DNA of 64,000 bases from Scytonema sp035967975. Its GTDB lineage: Bacteria; Cyanobacteriota; Cyanobacteriia; Cyanobacteriales; Nostocaceae. The stretch spans positions 49,927-113,926 of the forward strand of contig JAWQFQ010000005.1 of assembly GCA_035967975.1 (NCBI GenBank), in the 5' to 3' direction. Below the pieces are notes generated by a model, which worked only from the letters and a program-made list of their open reading frames with translations, searched no databases and was not told the DNA's origin. Position 1 is the stretch's first letter, and each line of letters opens with the position of its first letter. This document shows positions 44,196 to 54,061 of this stretch, one piece after another. Position numbers and translations under genes: made by a program.

Positions 44196-45593
44196 ATGAT
44201 ACTATGCGTAGATGATTTGTTGAAATTAGACGCCTTTCAGCAGCTTTCACAACAGCGATTGGAATGGGTGTGCGATCGCGTCCAACCCACCCATCTGTCT
44301 CAAGGCGAAACACTCGTTCATGAAGGCGATGCTAAAAGCACAAACAGCGTGTTCATCTTAATTGCAGGAAAAATGGGCATTACTCGCATTAGTGAGGGGA
44401 TTGAAATGCCAATTGGACAGCACGATGCTCCTAATTTCTTTGGGGAAATTCCGGTATTGACGGAAGAACCAGCACTAGTTACCATGCGAGCTTTCACTAA
44501 TTGTAAGTTGTATGCACTGGCTGCTGATGACTTTCTAAAGTTGCTACATGAATGTCGTGATTTTGAGCGAGCCGTTTTTCGCACATTTCAACAACGCCTG
44601 CGGGGTTTAGAGTCTTTTATTCGCAATCGCGAGAAGATGGTAGCATTGGGAACTCTAGCAGCGGGATTAGCTCATGAAATCAACAACCCAGCTGCTGCCC
44701 TTGTAAGGTCGTTAAATGGGGTAGTTCCAGCGATACGAGAACTAGAACAGATGAATTTTATCTACGGAGAACAGCGTGTAGCATCTGAACATACCGAACA
44801 ATGGCAAGCCGTACGTGATGCAGGGGTTGACACCATTGTCAACAATACTGTCGATCCTATTACGTTGAGCGATCGCGAGGAAGAATTATTGGAATGGCTA
44901 GAAAATTATGGAGTTAAAGAGGTATGGAAACTGGCGACACCTCTTGCATCTGCGGGTATAGAGATAAGCACACTTGAACAACTAACCGCACCTTGGCGAA
45001 ATAACCCCACAGAACTACACGATTTAGGGTTGCGTTGGCTGGCGCTATCGTTTGAAGTTACATCTATGATTCGTGGCGGACTGCGCGCTGCGGAACGGAT
45101 TAACACATTAGTACAAGCAATGAAATCTTACTCCTATCTCGATCGCGGTGCAAAGCAAATCATTGACCTACACGAAGGGATAGAAGACACATTGCAATTG
45201 TTTTCCTACAAAGTAAAACAAGGTATCACAGTTCACCGCTGTTACGATCGCTCCCTCCCCAAAATCTCAGCTTACGGTAGCGAACTCAACCAAGTTTGGA
45301 CAAACCTAATAGAAAATGCCATTGACGCAATGGATAGTCAAGGCATATTGAAAATAAAGACTTTTTATAAAGGCAATTATGTCAAAGTTGAAATTATCGA
45401 TTCAGGTTCCGGTATTCCAGAAGATATACAAACCCGTATCTTTGAGCCATTCTTCACGACTAAACCCGTAGGAAAGGGGTCAGGTCTTGGCTTAGAAACC
45501 GTGAGGCGAATAGTAGAAAATCGCCATCAAGGTAGCATTCTTGTTAAGTCTAACCCAGGACAAACTTGTTTCACTATCTGCCTACCCGTCTAA
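44196..45593 (+). CDS. Sensor histidine kinase with N-terminal cNMP-binding domain
   Basis: 465 residues. A cyclic-nucleotide-binding domain (about 10-130; NFFGEIPVLTEEPALVTMRA is the phosphate-cassette region) leads through a helix to a HisKA H-box LAAGLAHEINNPAA (H160), a long helical insert (190-300), and an HATPase_c domain (N box NQVWTNLIENAIDAM, G1 DSGSGIP, G2 GKGSGLGLE). Soluble, no membrane helices. GGGGAAA precedes the ATG. No response regulator is adjacent. The EGDAKS and PALVTM pattern suggests it may bind cAMP or another small ligand. Confidence 0.92.
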   Translation: MILCVDDLLKLDAFQQLSQQRLEWVCDRVQPTHLSQGETLVHEGDAKSTNSVFILIAGKMGITRISEGIEMPIGQHDAPNFFGEIPVLTEEPALVTMRAFTNCKLYALAADDFLKLLHECRDFERAVFRTFQQRLRGLESFIRNREKMVALGTLAAGLAHEINNPAAALVRSLNGVVPAIRELEQMNFIYGEQRVASEHTEQWQAVRDAGVDTIVNNTVDPITLSDREEELLEWLENYGVKEVWKLATPLASAGIEISTLEQLTAPWRNNPTELHDLGLRWLALSFEVTSMIRGGLRAAERINTLVQAMKSYSYLDRGAKQIIDLHEGIEDTLQLFSYKVKQGITVHRCYDRSLPKISAYGSELNQVWTNLIENAIDAMDSQGILKIKTFYKGNYVKVEIIDSGSGIPEDIQTRIFEPFFTTKPVGKGSGLGLETVRRIVENRHQGSILVKSNPGQTCFTICLPV

Positions 45594-45750
45594 ACAACAC
45601 ATTTCATAAATTCGTATCCTAATAAGGGTTTGTAGTTACGCTTTAGCGCATGCATCTCAACCACCGTCGAATGCGTGAGTTTTATTCAGGGTATATAAGC
45701 GGACATGATATAACCCATTTGAGCTTTGAGCAATGAATTTTAATTCAGGG

Positions 45751-45903
45751 CTAAGAACCATGTTTGCGTATGGCTTCCTCAAGCTTATCTGTAATTTTCG
45801 CTATTCTTTGCTTGACCTTTTGAGGGTCTACGTATCTCCAAATGTCTGTGCTCATAGCTTTTCTCCTCTTTATTCCTTTAGCATTTTTGTTGATATTGGA
45901 CAT
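45751..45903 (-). CDS. Small protein, 50 aa, unknown function
   Basis: Too short for usual gene calling. ATG 45903 has AGGAG 4 nt upstream; a second in-frame ATG at 45855 (34 aa) has AGGAG 7 nt upstream. The protein is basic and amphipathic: a Lys/Arg-rich start, then STDIWRYVDPQKVKQR and a helix IAKITDKLEEAIRKHGS. No membrane segment. Two well-placed ribosome sites in frame argue that it is translated. Family not recognised. The plus-strand 65-residue frame over the same bases is taken as a shadow. Confidence 0.5.
   Translation of the reverse strand: MSNINKNAKGIKRRKAMSTDIWRYVDPQKVKQRIAKITDKLEEAIRKHGS
45863..45867 (-). promoter_or_regulatory. Internal ribosome binding site of the small gene
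   Basis: AGGAG on the minus strand, 7 nt before ATG 45855; it supports a 34-residue shorter product, alone or beside the 50-residue one. Confidence 0.4.
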
Positions 45904-46035
45904 GACACTCCTGGAAATGAGACATATTAGTGATTTAATATTGTTATTTACTTAAAATTTTTACAAAATGTAATGTAATTGTGTTCTCCCCTTTGATATA
46001 ATATAAGTCTATATCTAAAGATATTCACTAAAAAT

Positions 46036-46890
46036 GTGAGTTTTTTAATTGGTTGCGCTGTTTGGGCATACAAGGGTTGGGTAAGCGAACTCTATCCACA
46101 AGGTACTCGTAGTAGTGAGTTTTTGCACCTTTACAGCCGACGCTTCACAACTGTTGAAGGCAACACCACCTTTTACGCCATCCCTAATCAAGAAACTGTG
46201 ACCCGTTGGGCTAATCAGACACCTCCAGGTTTTGAATTTTGCTTGAAATTGCCACGAGATATCACCCATAAAGGACTACTAGAACCTCGTATTTCTGATG
46301 CGGTAAAATTCGTAGAGGATATGTATCCTTTGGGTAAACGGCTTGGTCCCATCTTTGCCCAGTTACCCCCTAAGTACGCACCGACTTCAATTGATGACCT
46401 CACCGCATTTTTAGAATCTTTGCAGTCAACAGGGGTTCGTTTAGCATTAGAACTGAGGCATCAAGACTGGTTTACAGAACCTTATGCGAGTGAGTTGACA
46501 GAACTTTTACAAAGATTAGGGATTGGAAGGGTATTGTTAGATACTCGTCCCATTTACACTGGAGATGATGATCCCCAGATAGAATCGGAACGGCGCAAAC
46601 CTAAATTACCAGTACAATTTAGTGTGACTGCACCTTTCAGCTTAATTCGGTTTATTTCCCATCCCAACTTACCAGTCAATCAGCCCTTTATGGAAGAGTG
46701 GGTGATTCAAATCAAGCAGTGGTTACAACAGGGAACGCAGATTTATTTCTTTGTTCACTGTCCGGTAGAAGAAAAGTCCCCCAGCACAGCACGTTATTTT
46801 CAAGACTTATTAGAGCAAAGCGGTGCAGCCGTTCCTCCTCTACCTTGGAATGTTCTCGATCGTCCTCCTCATCAACTCAGTTTGTGGTGA
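46036..46890 (+). CDS. DUF72 family protein (YecE-like)
   Basis: 284 residues starting at GTG. Conserved DUF72 segments are visible: IGCAVWAYKGW, ETVTRWANQTPPGFEFCLKLPRDITH, LGPIFAQLPPKY, LALELRHQDW and a terminal YFFVHCPVEEKSP in place of the usual FNNH motif. The family has a TIM-barrel fold and no settled function. Full length for the family. No operon partner. Confidence 0.88.
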   Translation: MSFLIGCAVWAYKGWVSELYPQGTRSSEFLHLYSRRFTTVEGNTTFYAIPNQETVTRWANQTPPGFEFCLKLPRDITHKGLLEPRISDAVKFVEDMYPLGKRLGPIFAQLPPKYAPTSIDDLTAFLESLQSTGVRLALELRHQDWFTEPYASELTELLQRLGIGRVLLDTRPIYTGDDDPQIESERRKPKLPVQFSVTAPFSLIRFISHPNLPVNQPFMEEWVIQIKQWLQQGTQIYFFVHCPVEEKSPSTARYFQDLLEQSGAAVPPLPWNVLDRPPHQLSLW

Positions 46891-47244
46891 GGAAATTGCA
46901 AATAATAAATTATCCTATCTTGTGGTGCGGGCATCTTGCCCGCCACTAATAAGGTTTTGCCCTAAATTAAAATTTGGGCTAAAAGCTCAAACCCGTTAAA
47001 ACGGGTTAAAAACTATATTCAGTCAGATGTATCTGACTTTAGCTAAGAGGTGTGAAATTTATTTCTTGGCTCTATCCCTTGCAGTATTGGGAACGGGCGA
47101 GGACGCCCGTACCACAAGAAAGAAATTTTGGGAGATTTTTTGATTGGGAAGTCCCTAAAGTAGGAACCCAAAGCGCTTGACAAGTGAGCCCCCCATATGA
47201 GAGAAACTTCCTTATACTGAAAGGGGACGTTGAGAGCGGGAGAT
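46891..47244. other. Repeat-filled intergenic region
   Basis: Contains the hairpin variant at 46927-46943, a cccgttaaaacgggtt hairpin near 46988-47005 followed by a cagatgtatctg palindrome, the hairpin at 47093-47110, and a GGGACTTCC-type element end near 47145-47156. No gene is seen. Confidence 0.6.
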
Positions 47245-47990
47245 ATGGTTTTACTGGATCACTTTCATCCTCCTTTAAGTACGCGCCGACATTGGCATGC
47301 CTTTCACAATGCTTGGGCGACCTACATCTCCTCAGATTTGAATCAGCGCCTTCCTCAAGGGTATTTTGCAGAGCCTAATGTACAATTTGGCATAGAGATT
47401 GATGTTGCCGCGTTTGAAGAAACAATAAATACTAACGTTGACTTATCCATTGACACTCAATCTGAATGGAAACCGCCAAAACCATCACAAACCTTACCCT
47501 TTCAGCCTACTGCTGAAGCGGTGGAAATTAGCATTTTTAACAGTGAGGCTGGACCGATTTTGGCAGGAGCGATCGAACTCGTCAGCCCCGCCAATAAGGA
47601 TCGACCAAGCCACCAAGATGCGTTTGTGGCAAAGTGCCAAACTTATCTTCAGCAAGGGATTGGACTTGTGGTGGTTGATGTTGTAACTAGCAGAAAGGCG
47701 AATTTGCATGATACATTAATGGCTAAGATAGGTGAAATCTCTCTACAAGCTTCTAAAGAAACTGCAGTTTCTTCACTTGGTGCTGCGTTGTCCGCTGTTG
47801 CCTATAGGGTCGTGGAGCGTTCTGGGCAATCAAACTTGGATATTTGGCTTGAACATTTCAGCATTGGTGATTCATTACCAACTTTACCACTCTGGCTGCA
47901 TGGTGGGCTTTGCTTGCCTGTAGAATTAAATACAACTTATGAGCGTACTTGTCGCGAACAACGAATTATCCTCGATCATGTTTAAAGATA
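47245..47990 (+). CDS. DUF4058-like family protein
   Basis: About 246 residues, ending at 47985. It begins MVLLDHFHPPLSTRRHWHAF and contains AIELVSPANKDRPSHQDAFV and YLQQGIGLVVVDVVTSRKANLH, which resemble the restriction-endonuclease-like core (E...K spacing) of DUF4058 and Uma2-type proteins abundant in cyanobacteria. ATG 47245 was preferred to a TTG at 47230, since the family starts near this Met and GGGAG is upstream. Function unknown. Confidence 0.6.
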
Positions 47991-48210
47991 AATTGTGCCC
48001 ACTACACCCCTATTTTCACAAAAATAGAAGAGCAAATGATTGCTGTTAATGTGGATAAAGTGTTTCGATCATCTCGTAAAGAAGTTTACATACTGGCAAA
48101 CTACCTGTAAGCGATCGCCTTTAAAGCAAAGCTATAATTTACTCAAGAGCTAGTTGTTATTTTGTGAGTTAAGAATATATTTACATTATAACTAATAAAC
48201 ACGTGAATTC

Positions 48211-48681
48211 TTAGAAAGATACACACGATTGCTCATCAACACGTAGTACGGACTGTTGTTGAAACATGCTTATATATGCCTGTCGGATTTGTTGAATTTT
48301 TCTGTTAGTGTCGTTGTTGGAAGGATAAAGCAATATCAAGACCTTCGACCCTTCTTTGACGACTGTTTCACTTGAATTTTGGAATTGACCTGTGCCAGTT
48401 AACAAAGTCAGCCCATTAGGAAAAAGGGGTGTAACTTTAGTGTCTATGAAAGACTGAAATTCTTCTTCAGTCACTACTGAACCGTCTGGTTTTGATAAAC
48501 CAAAAAATAGTTCGGTTCTAGAAAAATTCTCTCCATTCAACTGATTCTTACAAAAGCCACGCCCGCTAAAAGTTTCTAGGTCGCGATATTGAACTGAGAT
48601 ACCTAGGGCAAACGCACAGTTCAAGACTAGCCCCGTGGCTAAACAAGTGCCTAATATGATATGGCGCATTTTGGATTTCAT
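48211..48681 (-). CDS. DUF3574 family protein with signal peptide
   Basis: 156 residues. A signal peptide (MKSKMRHIILGTCLATGLVLN... cleavage near A-L-G) precedes the DUF3574 domain: FFGLSKPDGSVVTEEEFQSF, VTPLFPNGLTLLTGTGQF and a terminal SVLRVDEQSCVSF. Probably periplasmic. Function is not known. ATG 48681 gives a good signal sequence; a TTG at 48714 would put extra residues before it. Confidence 0.8.
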   Translation of the reverse strand: MKSKMRHIILGTCLATGLVLNCAFALGISVQYRDLETFSGRGFCKNQLNGENFSRTELFFGLSKPDGSVVTEEEFQSFIDTKVTPLFPNGLTLLTGTGQFQNSSETVVKEGSKVLILLYPSNNDTNRKIQQIRQAYISMFQQQSVLRVDEQSCVSF

Positions 48682-48944
48682 GATTAGCTCTATGTATAAA
48701 TTGCTCTGGTTCAAGTAGCGTTATACTATCTAAATAACGTCCGAAAGTTATAAGTTATGCACTTGAACTAATAGAGCGATCGCAATTTTAGTTCTCTTGG
48801 CAATTCACGTTGTTGCTATGCTAAGGGGGAGTGCGATCGCCTTGTTTGTAGAAACTGAGTTGCTAGAAAGCGCCCATTTCATAAAGCGATCGCAGTTGAT
48901 TGATTAACGTTCTTGGTACTGCATTAAACTAACACTGACAAGAG

Positions 48945-51215
48945 TCATTGTTTGACAATAGGAGCACCAGAGACATTCAACCAAGGAATTTCGGCAAAAA
49001 ACTCTCTCAGTAATTTAAGGTTATTGAGAATCTCTTCAATGCGTTCTTTAGAATTATCCGTGGGAGAAGTCAGCTCTTGCAAATGATAGAGATATTTGTT
49101 CCAATCACTTTCTACGACATCAGCAGGTTTCTCAAAACTATGAGCAGTGTCTTGCCAAAATTCATCAATTCCTTTCAGAAACTTTTGACAAATATCCTGT
49201 TCCTCAAAATATTTAATAGTTTGCTTTGCCAAACGCTTCTGCCAAGATTCACCAAATAAACTCCACACTCCAAAAGCGAATGCAGCGGCTAGACCGATAC
49301 CAAGCACGATAGGACCACCAATAGCTGCAACGAAAGCTATGACTCCAGCCGTACCGCCAGTAAAACCAAAACCAATGCCAAGTGCTGATAACAGGCTGAC
49401 TAATTTAGCAACTAAGATATAACCACCAAGGTTGCCTAGCGCTGCTGCCCAAGCTGACAAAGCTCCGATGCTACCTAAACCAGCAAGTCCGCCTAGAAAA
49501 GAGCCTCGTGCATCGAATGGTATATCAAGAAATACATTGAAATCAGGAAGCTTTAAAATTGCTTCTGTGTATGAGTTGAGAAACTCTTCAATATACGGTC
49601 TTAATTTTTCCGAATTGACTTTTATAACTTGTTCGGTGTGATTTTGAAGCTTCTCTACCAAATAACCCCCAAGGTATTCCTTTGCTTCTTTCTTGTCGTC
49701 ATACTTAGTTCGGATGATTGCTTCTACAGAATCTACAGTGAGGAGTTGTTTTGCATACCTTTCAAAGGAAGTTCTTGTATCTTGTTTGAACTCTATAATA
49801 CGTTTACGCACCTCGTCGCGTTTTTGCTTTGTCTTTTTTTGGCGTTCGCCTTCATTTGCTTCTAAAACTTCTAATTGCGATCGCCGTGCGTTTTGTGCTT
49901 CTATATCAGCAAGGTTTGTTTCGTATCCCTCAATTAAGCTAGAATACTTTCTTGTGTTATCTTCCTTGATAGCTTTCATCTCTCGCTCAATACGTTGTAT
50001 GCGTGCTTGCGGAAGAGATTCACTGAGAATTTTCGTCAATTCATCAAATAAATCTTGACATCTATCGGGTCTTTCCGACCAAAAGGTAAAAAATCTTTGT
50101 TGCAAATCTGCTTCTGTTATGGAGCGATTTGTTTGTTCTCTTCGACGCTCTAAAACAGTTTCGCTGAGGTTTTTGTATAGCCGTTTGGCAGCTCCTTTTG
50201 GAATTGCCTTCAACTGTTCGTCAGAGATACTTGGGTCGGCATGAGTAGCCACAATAAAGAAATTACCTAGTGTTGGGAAATCAGTGGATTCATTTTCTGG
50301 AGTAGGCAGTAAACGCAATAAGCCACCCAAGCGAACCATGTCTTGACCGTTAATATGACCTTTGGCAGGGGAAGCATACAGCAAGACATCGGCTATCTGT
50401 GCGGCACTATTGGCTTTCTCAACATCCTTTGATATTTCATCTGGTTGGTCTGAGTATCCTGGGAGGTCTATTAAATTGCAAGCTTTTAATAAAGGAGAAT
50501 CCATGTAGACTACGGCAGCATGAGCTGCTATGTCCTCATATTCGCCATGCACTCCATATTTTTGTAAAATATTGAAGTTTCCTGATTGTATGCAATATTC
50601 CTCGCAACGCTCTTGGTCATCCAGAAGTAATAAGTCAATAATTTGTTTACCTTTTTCATCTTTGAGCCAAAAGTCCTCTTCAAAAATTAGGACATCTCCG
50701 CTAAACCATTCAGGACGATCTTCAATATGGCGAATGAACGTAATGACTCGTGTTGCAGGCTGGTAACCGACTGGTAAGTTCTTGCCACCCAATAGAGCAT
50801 TTGCCATGTGTGACTTACCAGCATCAAAGCCTCCAGTTAAGACGACGTTAGGCTTTTGCTTGTAAAGCTTGAGTTGCTTTTTGAGATCCTGTGGGGTAGC
50901 TAATTGTGTTGGTAAGTCTAATGTATCAAAAGGAGAAACCGCATCAATGTACTGATTGAGTAAATTTAGTCTGCCATATAATTCGGTATAAGGAGTGCCA
51001 GGAGCGATGGCTTTGAGTGAGGGTGTCGGCGCTGACATGGCAGTCGCAATATCAACTTTAAGTATTTGTAGCCATTGTACTAAAAGCCCCATTGGAACTT
51101 TATCGGGAGCCTGCTCGTAAAGACAAAAGTCTTCGTGGGAAATACCCAGTGTATTAGCAACTTGTACTTGACCCATACCCGCTTTCTGACGGTATCCCCG
51201 TAAATCAATATTCAT
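48945..51215 (-). CDS. Dynamin-like GTPase with N-terminal XRE-type HTH
   Basis: 756 residues. Residues 1-62 form a helix-turn-helix of the Xre kind (LRGYRQKAGMGQVQVANTLGIS ... YEQAPDKVP). A dynamin-family G domain follows: G1 GGFDAGKS, switch Thr in ATRV, G3 LIDLPGYSD and a G4 position reading THAD. Long coiled coils (about 420-570) flank a paired hydrophobic region (about 590-690; Gly/Ala-rich helices) typical of bacterial dynamins that insert in membranes, and a helical tail. ATG 51215 has CAGGAA upstream; an earlier in-frame Met adds 35 residues without family character. The DNA-binding head on a membrane-remodelling GTPase is unusual. It is divergent from a membrane coiled-coil gene. Confidence 0.85.
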   Translation of the reverse strand: MNIDLRGYRQKAGMGQVQVANTLGISHEDFCLYEQAPDKVPMGLLVQWLQILKVDIATAMSAPTPSLKAIAPGTPYTELYGRLNLLNQYIDAVSPFDTLDLPTQLATPQDLKKQLKLYKQKPNVVLTGGFDAGKSHMANALLGGKNLPVGYQPATRVITFIRHIEDRPEWFSGDVLIFEEDFWLKDEKGKQIIDLLLLDDQERCEEYCIQSGNFNILQKYGVHGEYEDIAAHAAVVYMDSPLLKACNLIDLPGYSDQPDEISKDVEKANSAAQIADVLLYASPAKGHINGQDMVRLGGLLRLLPTPENESTDFPTLGNFFIVATHADPSISDEQLKAIPKGAAKRLYKNLSETVLERRREQTNRSITEADLQQRFFTFWSERPDRCQDLFDELTKILSESLPQARIQRIEREMKAIKEDNTRKYSSLIEGYETNLADIEAQNARRSQLEVLEANEGERQKKTKQKRDEVRKRIIEFKQDTRTSFERYAKQLLTVDSVEAIIRTKYDDKKEAKEYLGGYLVEKLQNHTEQVIKVNSEKLRPYIEEFLNSYTEAILKLPDFNVFLDIPFDARGSFLGGLAGLGSIGALSAWAAALGNLGGYILVAKLVSLLSALGIGFGFTGGTAGVIAFVAAIGGPIVLGIGLAAAFAFGVWSLFGESWQKRLAKQTIKYFEEQDICQKFLKGIDEFWQDTAHSFEKPADVVESDWNKYLYHLQELTSPTDNSKERIEEILNNLKLLREFFAEIPWLNVSGAPIVKQ

Positions 51216-51809
51216 TAATGTATTCCTGATGCACAAAAATATTACTGAATATAATTTCGTATAAAATTTAGTAAGTGGCGAGTAGAGATAACCACCCTTT
51301 TCATCCCAATTGAAAAACAACTGACTTTTTATTGGCTGAAGTTGAAGCTAATACCGTTTCACTCTAATGTTGATATATTCGGGCGCAGGGGTGGTGGAAT
51401 GTATCTGGATTTTCGTGAAATGGTATTAAGCGCGATCGCACGAATATTTCGTTCTGGGGGAAAGCCGTGTTGTTGGTATGCTGGGGATGGAGCACTCGCT
51501 CTTGCGCGATCGCATGGCAATGCAATGTGTCTGGGTAGTCAATTAAGCGATCGCATATGTAGCGCTTCTAAAATAACGAGACGCGAAATTTTAGTTTCTA
51601 GAGAAAATAACAGAAAAATTACTTAAATTTAGACAAAAATTTTTCAGAAATCGTACATATTTAAAGCTTTTGTAAAGTGCATATTATTACTGAATACAGA
51701 CTGAAAAATATGCATTATGTTGTATTAAGTGCTATGTTAAAACAACGTATGTTGTAAAAAAATAGTTAAAACCTAACGCCCTCTAGGGTAAATTACGTAC
51801 GTTATTAGT
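51216..51809. other. Divergent intergenic region with clustered HIP1 sites
   Basis: 594 bp. Three HIP1-type octamers occur within about 125 bp (near 51433, 51507 and 51549). The 94-residue frame here is made largely of these sites and is not supported. Promoters for the dynamin and coiled-coil genes should lie in the AT-rich flanks. Confidence 0.5.
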
Positions 51810-52787
51810 ATGAAATATAACGATAAAATATTAAATCTTGCTGAATATACTTGTATTGCTAGCTCTGTAATAGGAACCGTAGCAGCGATCGCAACACAAC
51901 AAGCTGCCTATGCGGCGATTCCCTTGACTGTAGCTCTTTCTCTCAATGTCTTTAACCGCAATCGGTTTCAGCAACAAATCATTCGACAGGAGCAAAACAA
52001 TCGTCAATTCCTACAATCAGCCCTAGTAGAAGTGCGCCAATCCATTAGTGAAGGTCAAAATAACGCTGTAACTTATATCACACAGATTCGTCAGCAACTT
52101 TTAGACCGCATTCAATCCTTACAAGCTCAAATTGAGACTTTGCCCCCACAGCAATCAATTGATTTAACTGAAGTACAAACCCAAATTAATCACATCAACC
52201 AACAACTACAGCAGTTCTCTCAATTAGAAAACAGAAATCATAGCTTCTTTAATGACTACACTCAACATATGGTTCCAAAAGTGTGCCAGCTGGTGTCGGA
52301 AAAAACATCTATTCAAGAAGCCGTAGTACAACTGACCGCTCAATTAAATACTTTAGAAGTGACATTCAATAATATTCCACCAAAAGAAACAGTGGATTTG
52401 AGTGAGATAGAAGAAGCGATCGCAAACCTAAGGATTCAGTTACGCGACCTAAACCAACAATTTAGTTCTCGATTAGAACCATTAGAAATTGAGCGTTTAA
52501 GTGAAGCTGTTAATATTGCTAATCAACGTATTAATAATTTACAAAATGTAGAAGAAGCGATCTCAATTCTTGAGGCTCAATTAAAGAACCATACTCGGAA
52601 TTTAGACGAGATGCAGCAAAAACTGATTTATTTACAGCAATTATTAACAGGATATACAAAAACAGAAGATTTAGAAAGTATATTAAGCAAGTTGCGTAAA
52701 GAACTTTTAGGTCAAGTTGAGACAAGTATTGAGAATATTGAAGATATGTCAACAATTTTGGGTACATTTTTTAAATATAGCAAATGA
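51810..52787 (+). CDS. Membrane-anchored coiled-coil protein
   Basis: 325 residues. A hydrophobic hairpin lies at about residues 14-47 (CIASSVIGTVAAIATQQ, AIPLTVALSLNVF), after which almost the whole protein is coiled coil, with repeated Leu/Ile heptads and three copies of a TLPPQQSIDLTEV / NIPPKETVDLSEI-like segment marking breaks. No enzymatic motif. Divergent from the HTH-dynamin gene, and possibly its membrane partner; this is inferred from position only. Confidence 0.75.
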   Translation: MKYNDKILNLAEYTCIASSVIGTVAAIATQQAAYAAIPLTVALSLNVFNRNRFQQQIIRQEQNNRQFLQSALVEVRQSISEGQNNAVTYITQIRQQLLDRIQSLQAQIETLPPQQSIDLTEVQTQINHINQQLQQFSQLENRNHSFFNDYTQHMVPKVCQLVSEKTSIQEAVVQLTAQLNTLEVTFNNIPPKETVDLSEIEEAIANLRIQLRDLNQQFSSRLEPLEIERLSEAVNIANQRINNLQNVEEAISILEAQLKNHTRNLDEMQQKLIYLQQLLTGYTKTEDLESILSKLRKELLGQVETSIENIEDMSTILGTFFKYSK

Positions 52788-52831
52788 TACGTATAAAAAA
52801 TAACTTATGTAGTTAAATCAAAAAGTATTGA

Positions 52832-52951
52832 ATAGGGCATGCAAAAGTAAAATGCCCTGTTGCAGCAGCAGCGGCTAATGGAGTTTGGAATGGTAATTGG
52901 ACAACGGTTGTGCCAGAAGACAAGTCAGTTTGTGGTGTTCGACGTGCTTAG
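52832..52951 (+). pseudogene. Remnant of an MVL-type mannan-binding lectin
   Basis: The frame reads KCPVAAAAANGVWNGNWTT then VVPEDKSVCGVRRA and stops at 52949-52951. This matches the end of Microcystis viridis lectin-like repeats (KCP...A...G.W.G.WTTVV...S.C.V). An in-frame TGA at 52829-52831 shuts it off upstream and no start is available, so only the last third of one lectin repeat is left. Confidence 0.55.
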
Positions 52952-53074
52952 TAAATAGCTAGTTTCAGCGCCAATACTTAGAGCAAGAGCATTTGTAATA
53001 CGCTCTTGCTCTTCAGGCGATCGCATAAATGTTTTCTTGTTTAAAATCAATTTTAAAATATTCTTCTAAAAAAA

Positions 53075-54061
53075 TTAAATTTCTAAACACTGATACCAAG
53101 GCGGAACCTTACCAGAACTCAATCGTTCTACATACTTGATCGCACGGTGTTCCTGTAACGAGGCTTGAATCAAACTCGTTATCAATAACCGAAATGTTTT
53201 GCTGCTATCTGTTGGGGGGTGAAGTCTTAGCTGTGATGTTATTAACTTAGAAAGTTGAAGCAATTGCCAGATGTTAGTAGTACCAGGTTCATCTTGTTTT
53301 ATAATATTATAATTTTTATCAATACAATACTCGCTTTTTTCTACATGGCAATAGTCAGAAAGCGTTTGCAACAGCTGTGGCTTCCAATGAGCGATCGCTC
53401 TTTTGAGTCCTGGTATCTTGTTTATTAGAGCAGCAATTAACTTTGGCAAGTGTGGAATAAAGTCACCAGTATTGCAGAATCTGTAAAGTGGTGCGTTCAA
53501 GATGAATTCTTGCGTACTGACTGGTGGTGCGCCAAAGGTATAAGTTTCTAGAATATATGGTTCAATCGGCTTCAACTCAGTTTCACCAATCCGTTTGGCA
53601 ATGAGTGTAGCCGCCGCACCTCCCAAACTGTGTCCGGTAACATAAATATTCTTGTTAGCGTTATCTTCTCGTCTGATAAAATCTCGTACTTGCTGCCAAA
53701 AACTTTCCACATAAATATGAAAGCCGGAGTGGATAGCTTCTGAATTAGGTAGGGCAAGTAAATTAAAGAAATAATCGTCTAGGCTTTCCGTACCTCTGAT
53801 AGCGATCGCAATATCATTCTGTGTAGATAAAAGCAAACCACAACAAGCTAAATCGTTTGTGGAACCAAAAGGGCGCGGTGCATGAATGAATTCGATAGTT
53901 TCATACTTTTGAACGAATGACGGGCAACCGGATTTAAGAATATTGCTGACTATATCATTTCCTTGATTATAAGCAACATAAGCTAGTTGAGAGAGGCAAG
54001 CCATTTCGAGGATATGTTCTCTATGAAGACAGATTTCCATAGGAATAATTGAGCTATTCAT
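53075..54061 (-). CDS. Class 3 lipase family protein
   Basis: 328 residues of the alpha/beta hydrolase fold. The nucleophile elbow is VTGHSLGGAAA (Ser near 144); IAIRGTES matches the lipase-3 oxyanion-side strand; catalytic Asp is probably in CNTGDFIPHLP. No signal peptide, so it is probably cytoplasmic or membrane-peripheral. Likely acts on acylglycerols or galactolipids. Solitary gene. Confidence 0.88.
   Translation of the reverse strand: MNSSIIPMEICLHREHILEMACLSQLAYVAYNQGNDIVSNILKSGCPSFVQKYETIEFIHAPRPFGSTNDLACCGLLLSTQNDIAIAIRGTESLDDYFFNLLALPNSEAIHSGFHIYVESFWQQVRDFIRREDNANKNIYVTGHSLGGAAATLIAKRIGETELKPIEPYILETYTFGAPPVSTQEFILNAPLYRFCNTGDFIPHLPKLIAALINKIPGLKRAIAHWKPQLLQTLSDYCHVEKSEYCIDKNYNIIKQDEPGTTNIWQLLQLSKLITSQLRLHPPTDSSKTFRLLITSLIQASLQEHRAIKYVERLSSGKVPPWYQCLEI

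Larger units (their letters stand above)
45594..46035. other. Intergenic region with a small minus-strand gene
   Basis: Holds a half-copy of the palindromic repeat at 45628-45650 and the 50-codon gene at 45751-45903. A TATAAT box lies at 45997-46002 ahead of the DUF72 gene but without a convincing -35 box. Confidence 0.5.

Noticed and set aside
45733..45930. 65-residue plus-strand frame
   Set aside because: It lies opposite the small minus-strand gene that has two good ribosome binding sites; it has none itself.
45997..46002. Sigma-70 promoter for the DUF72 gene
   Set aside because: TATAAT is present but no -35 box stands at the right distance.
51342..51626. 94-residue plus-strand frame
   Set aside because: Much of it is translated HIP1-rich intergenic DNA, with no ribosome site and no family resemblance.
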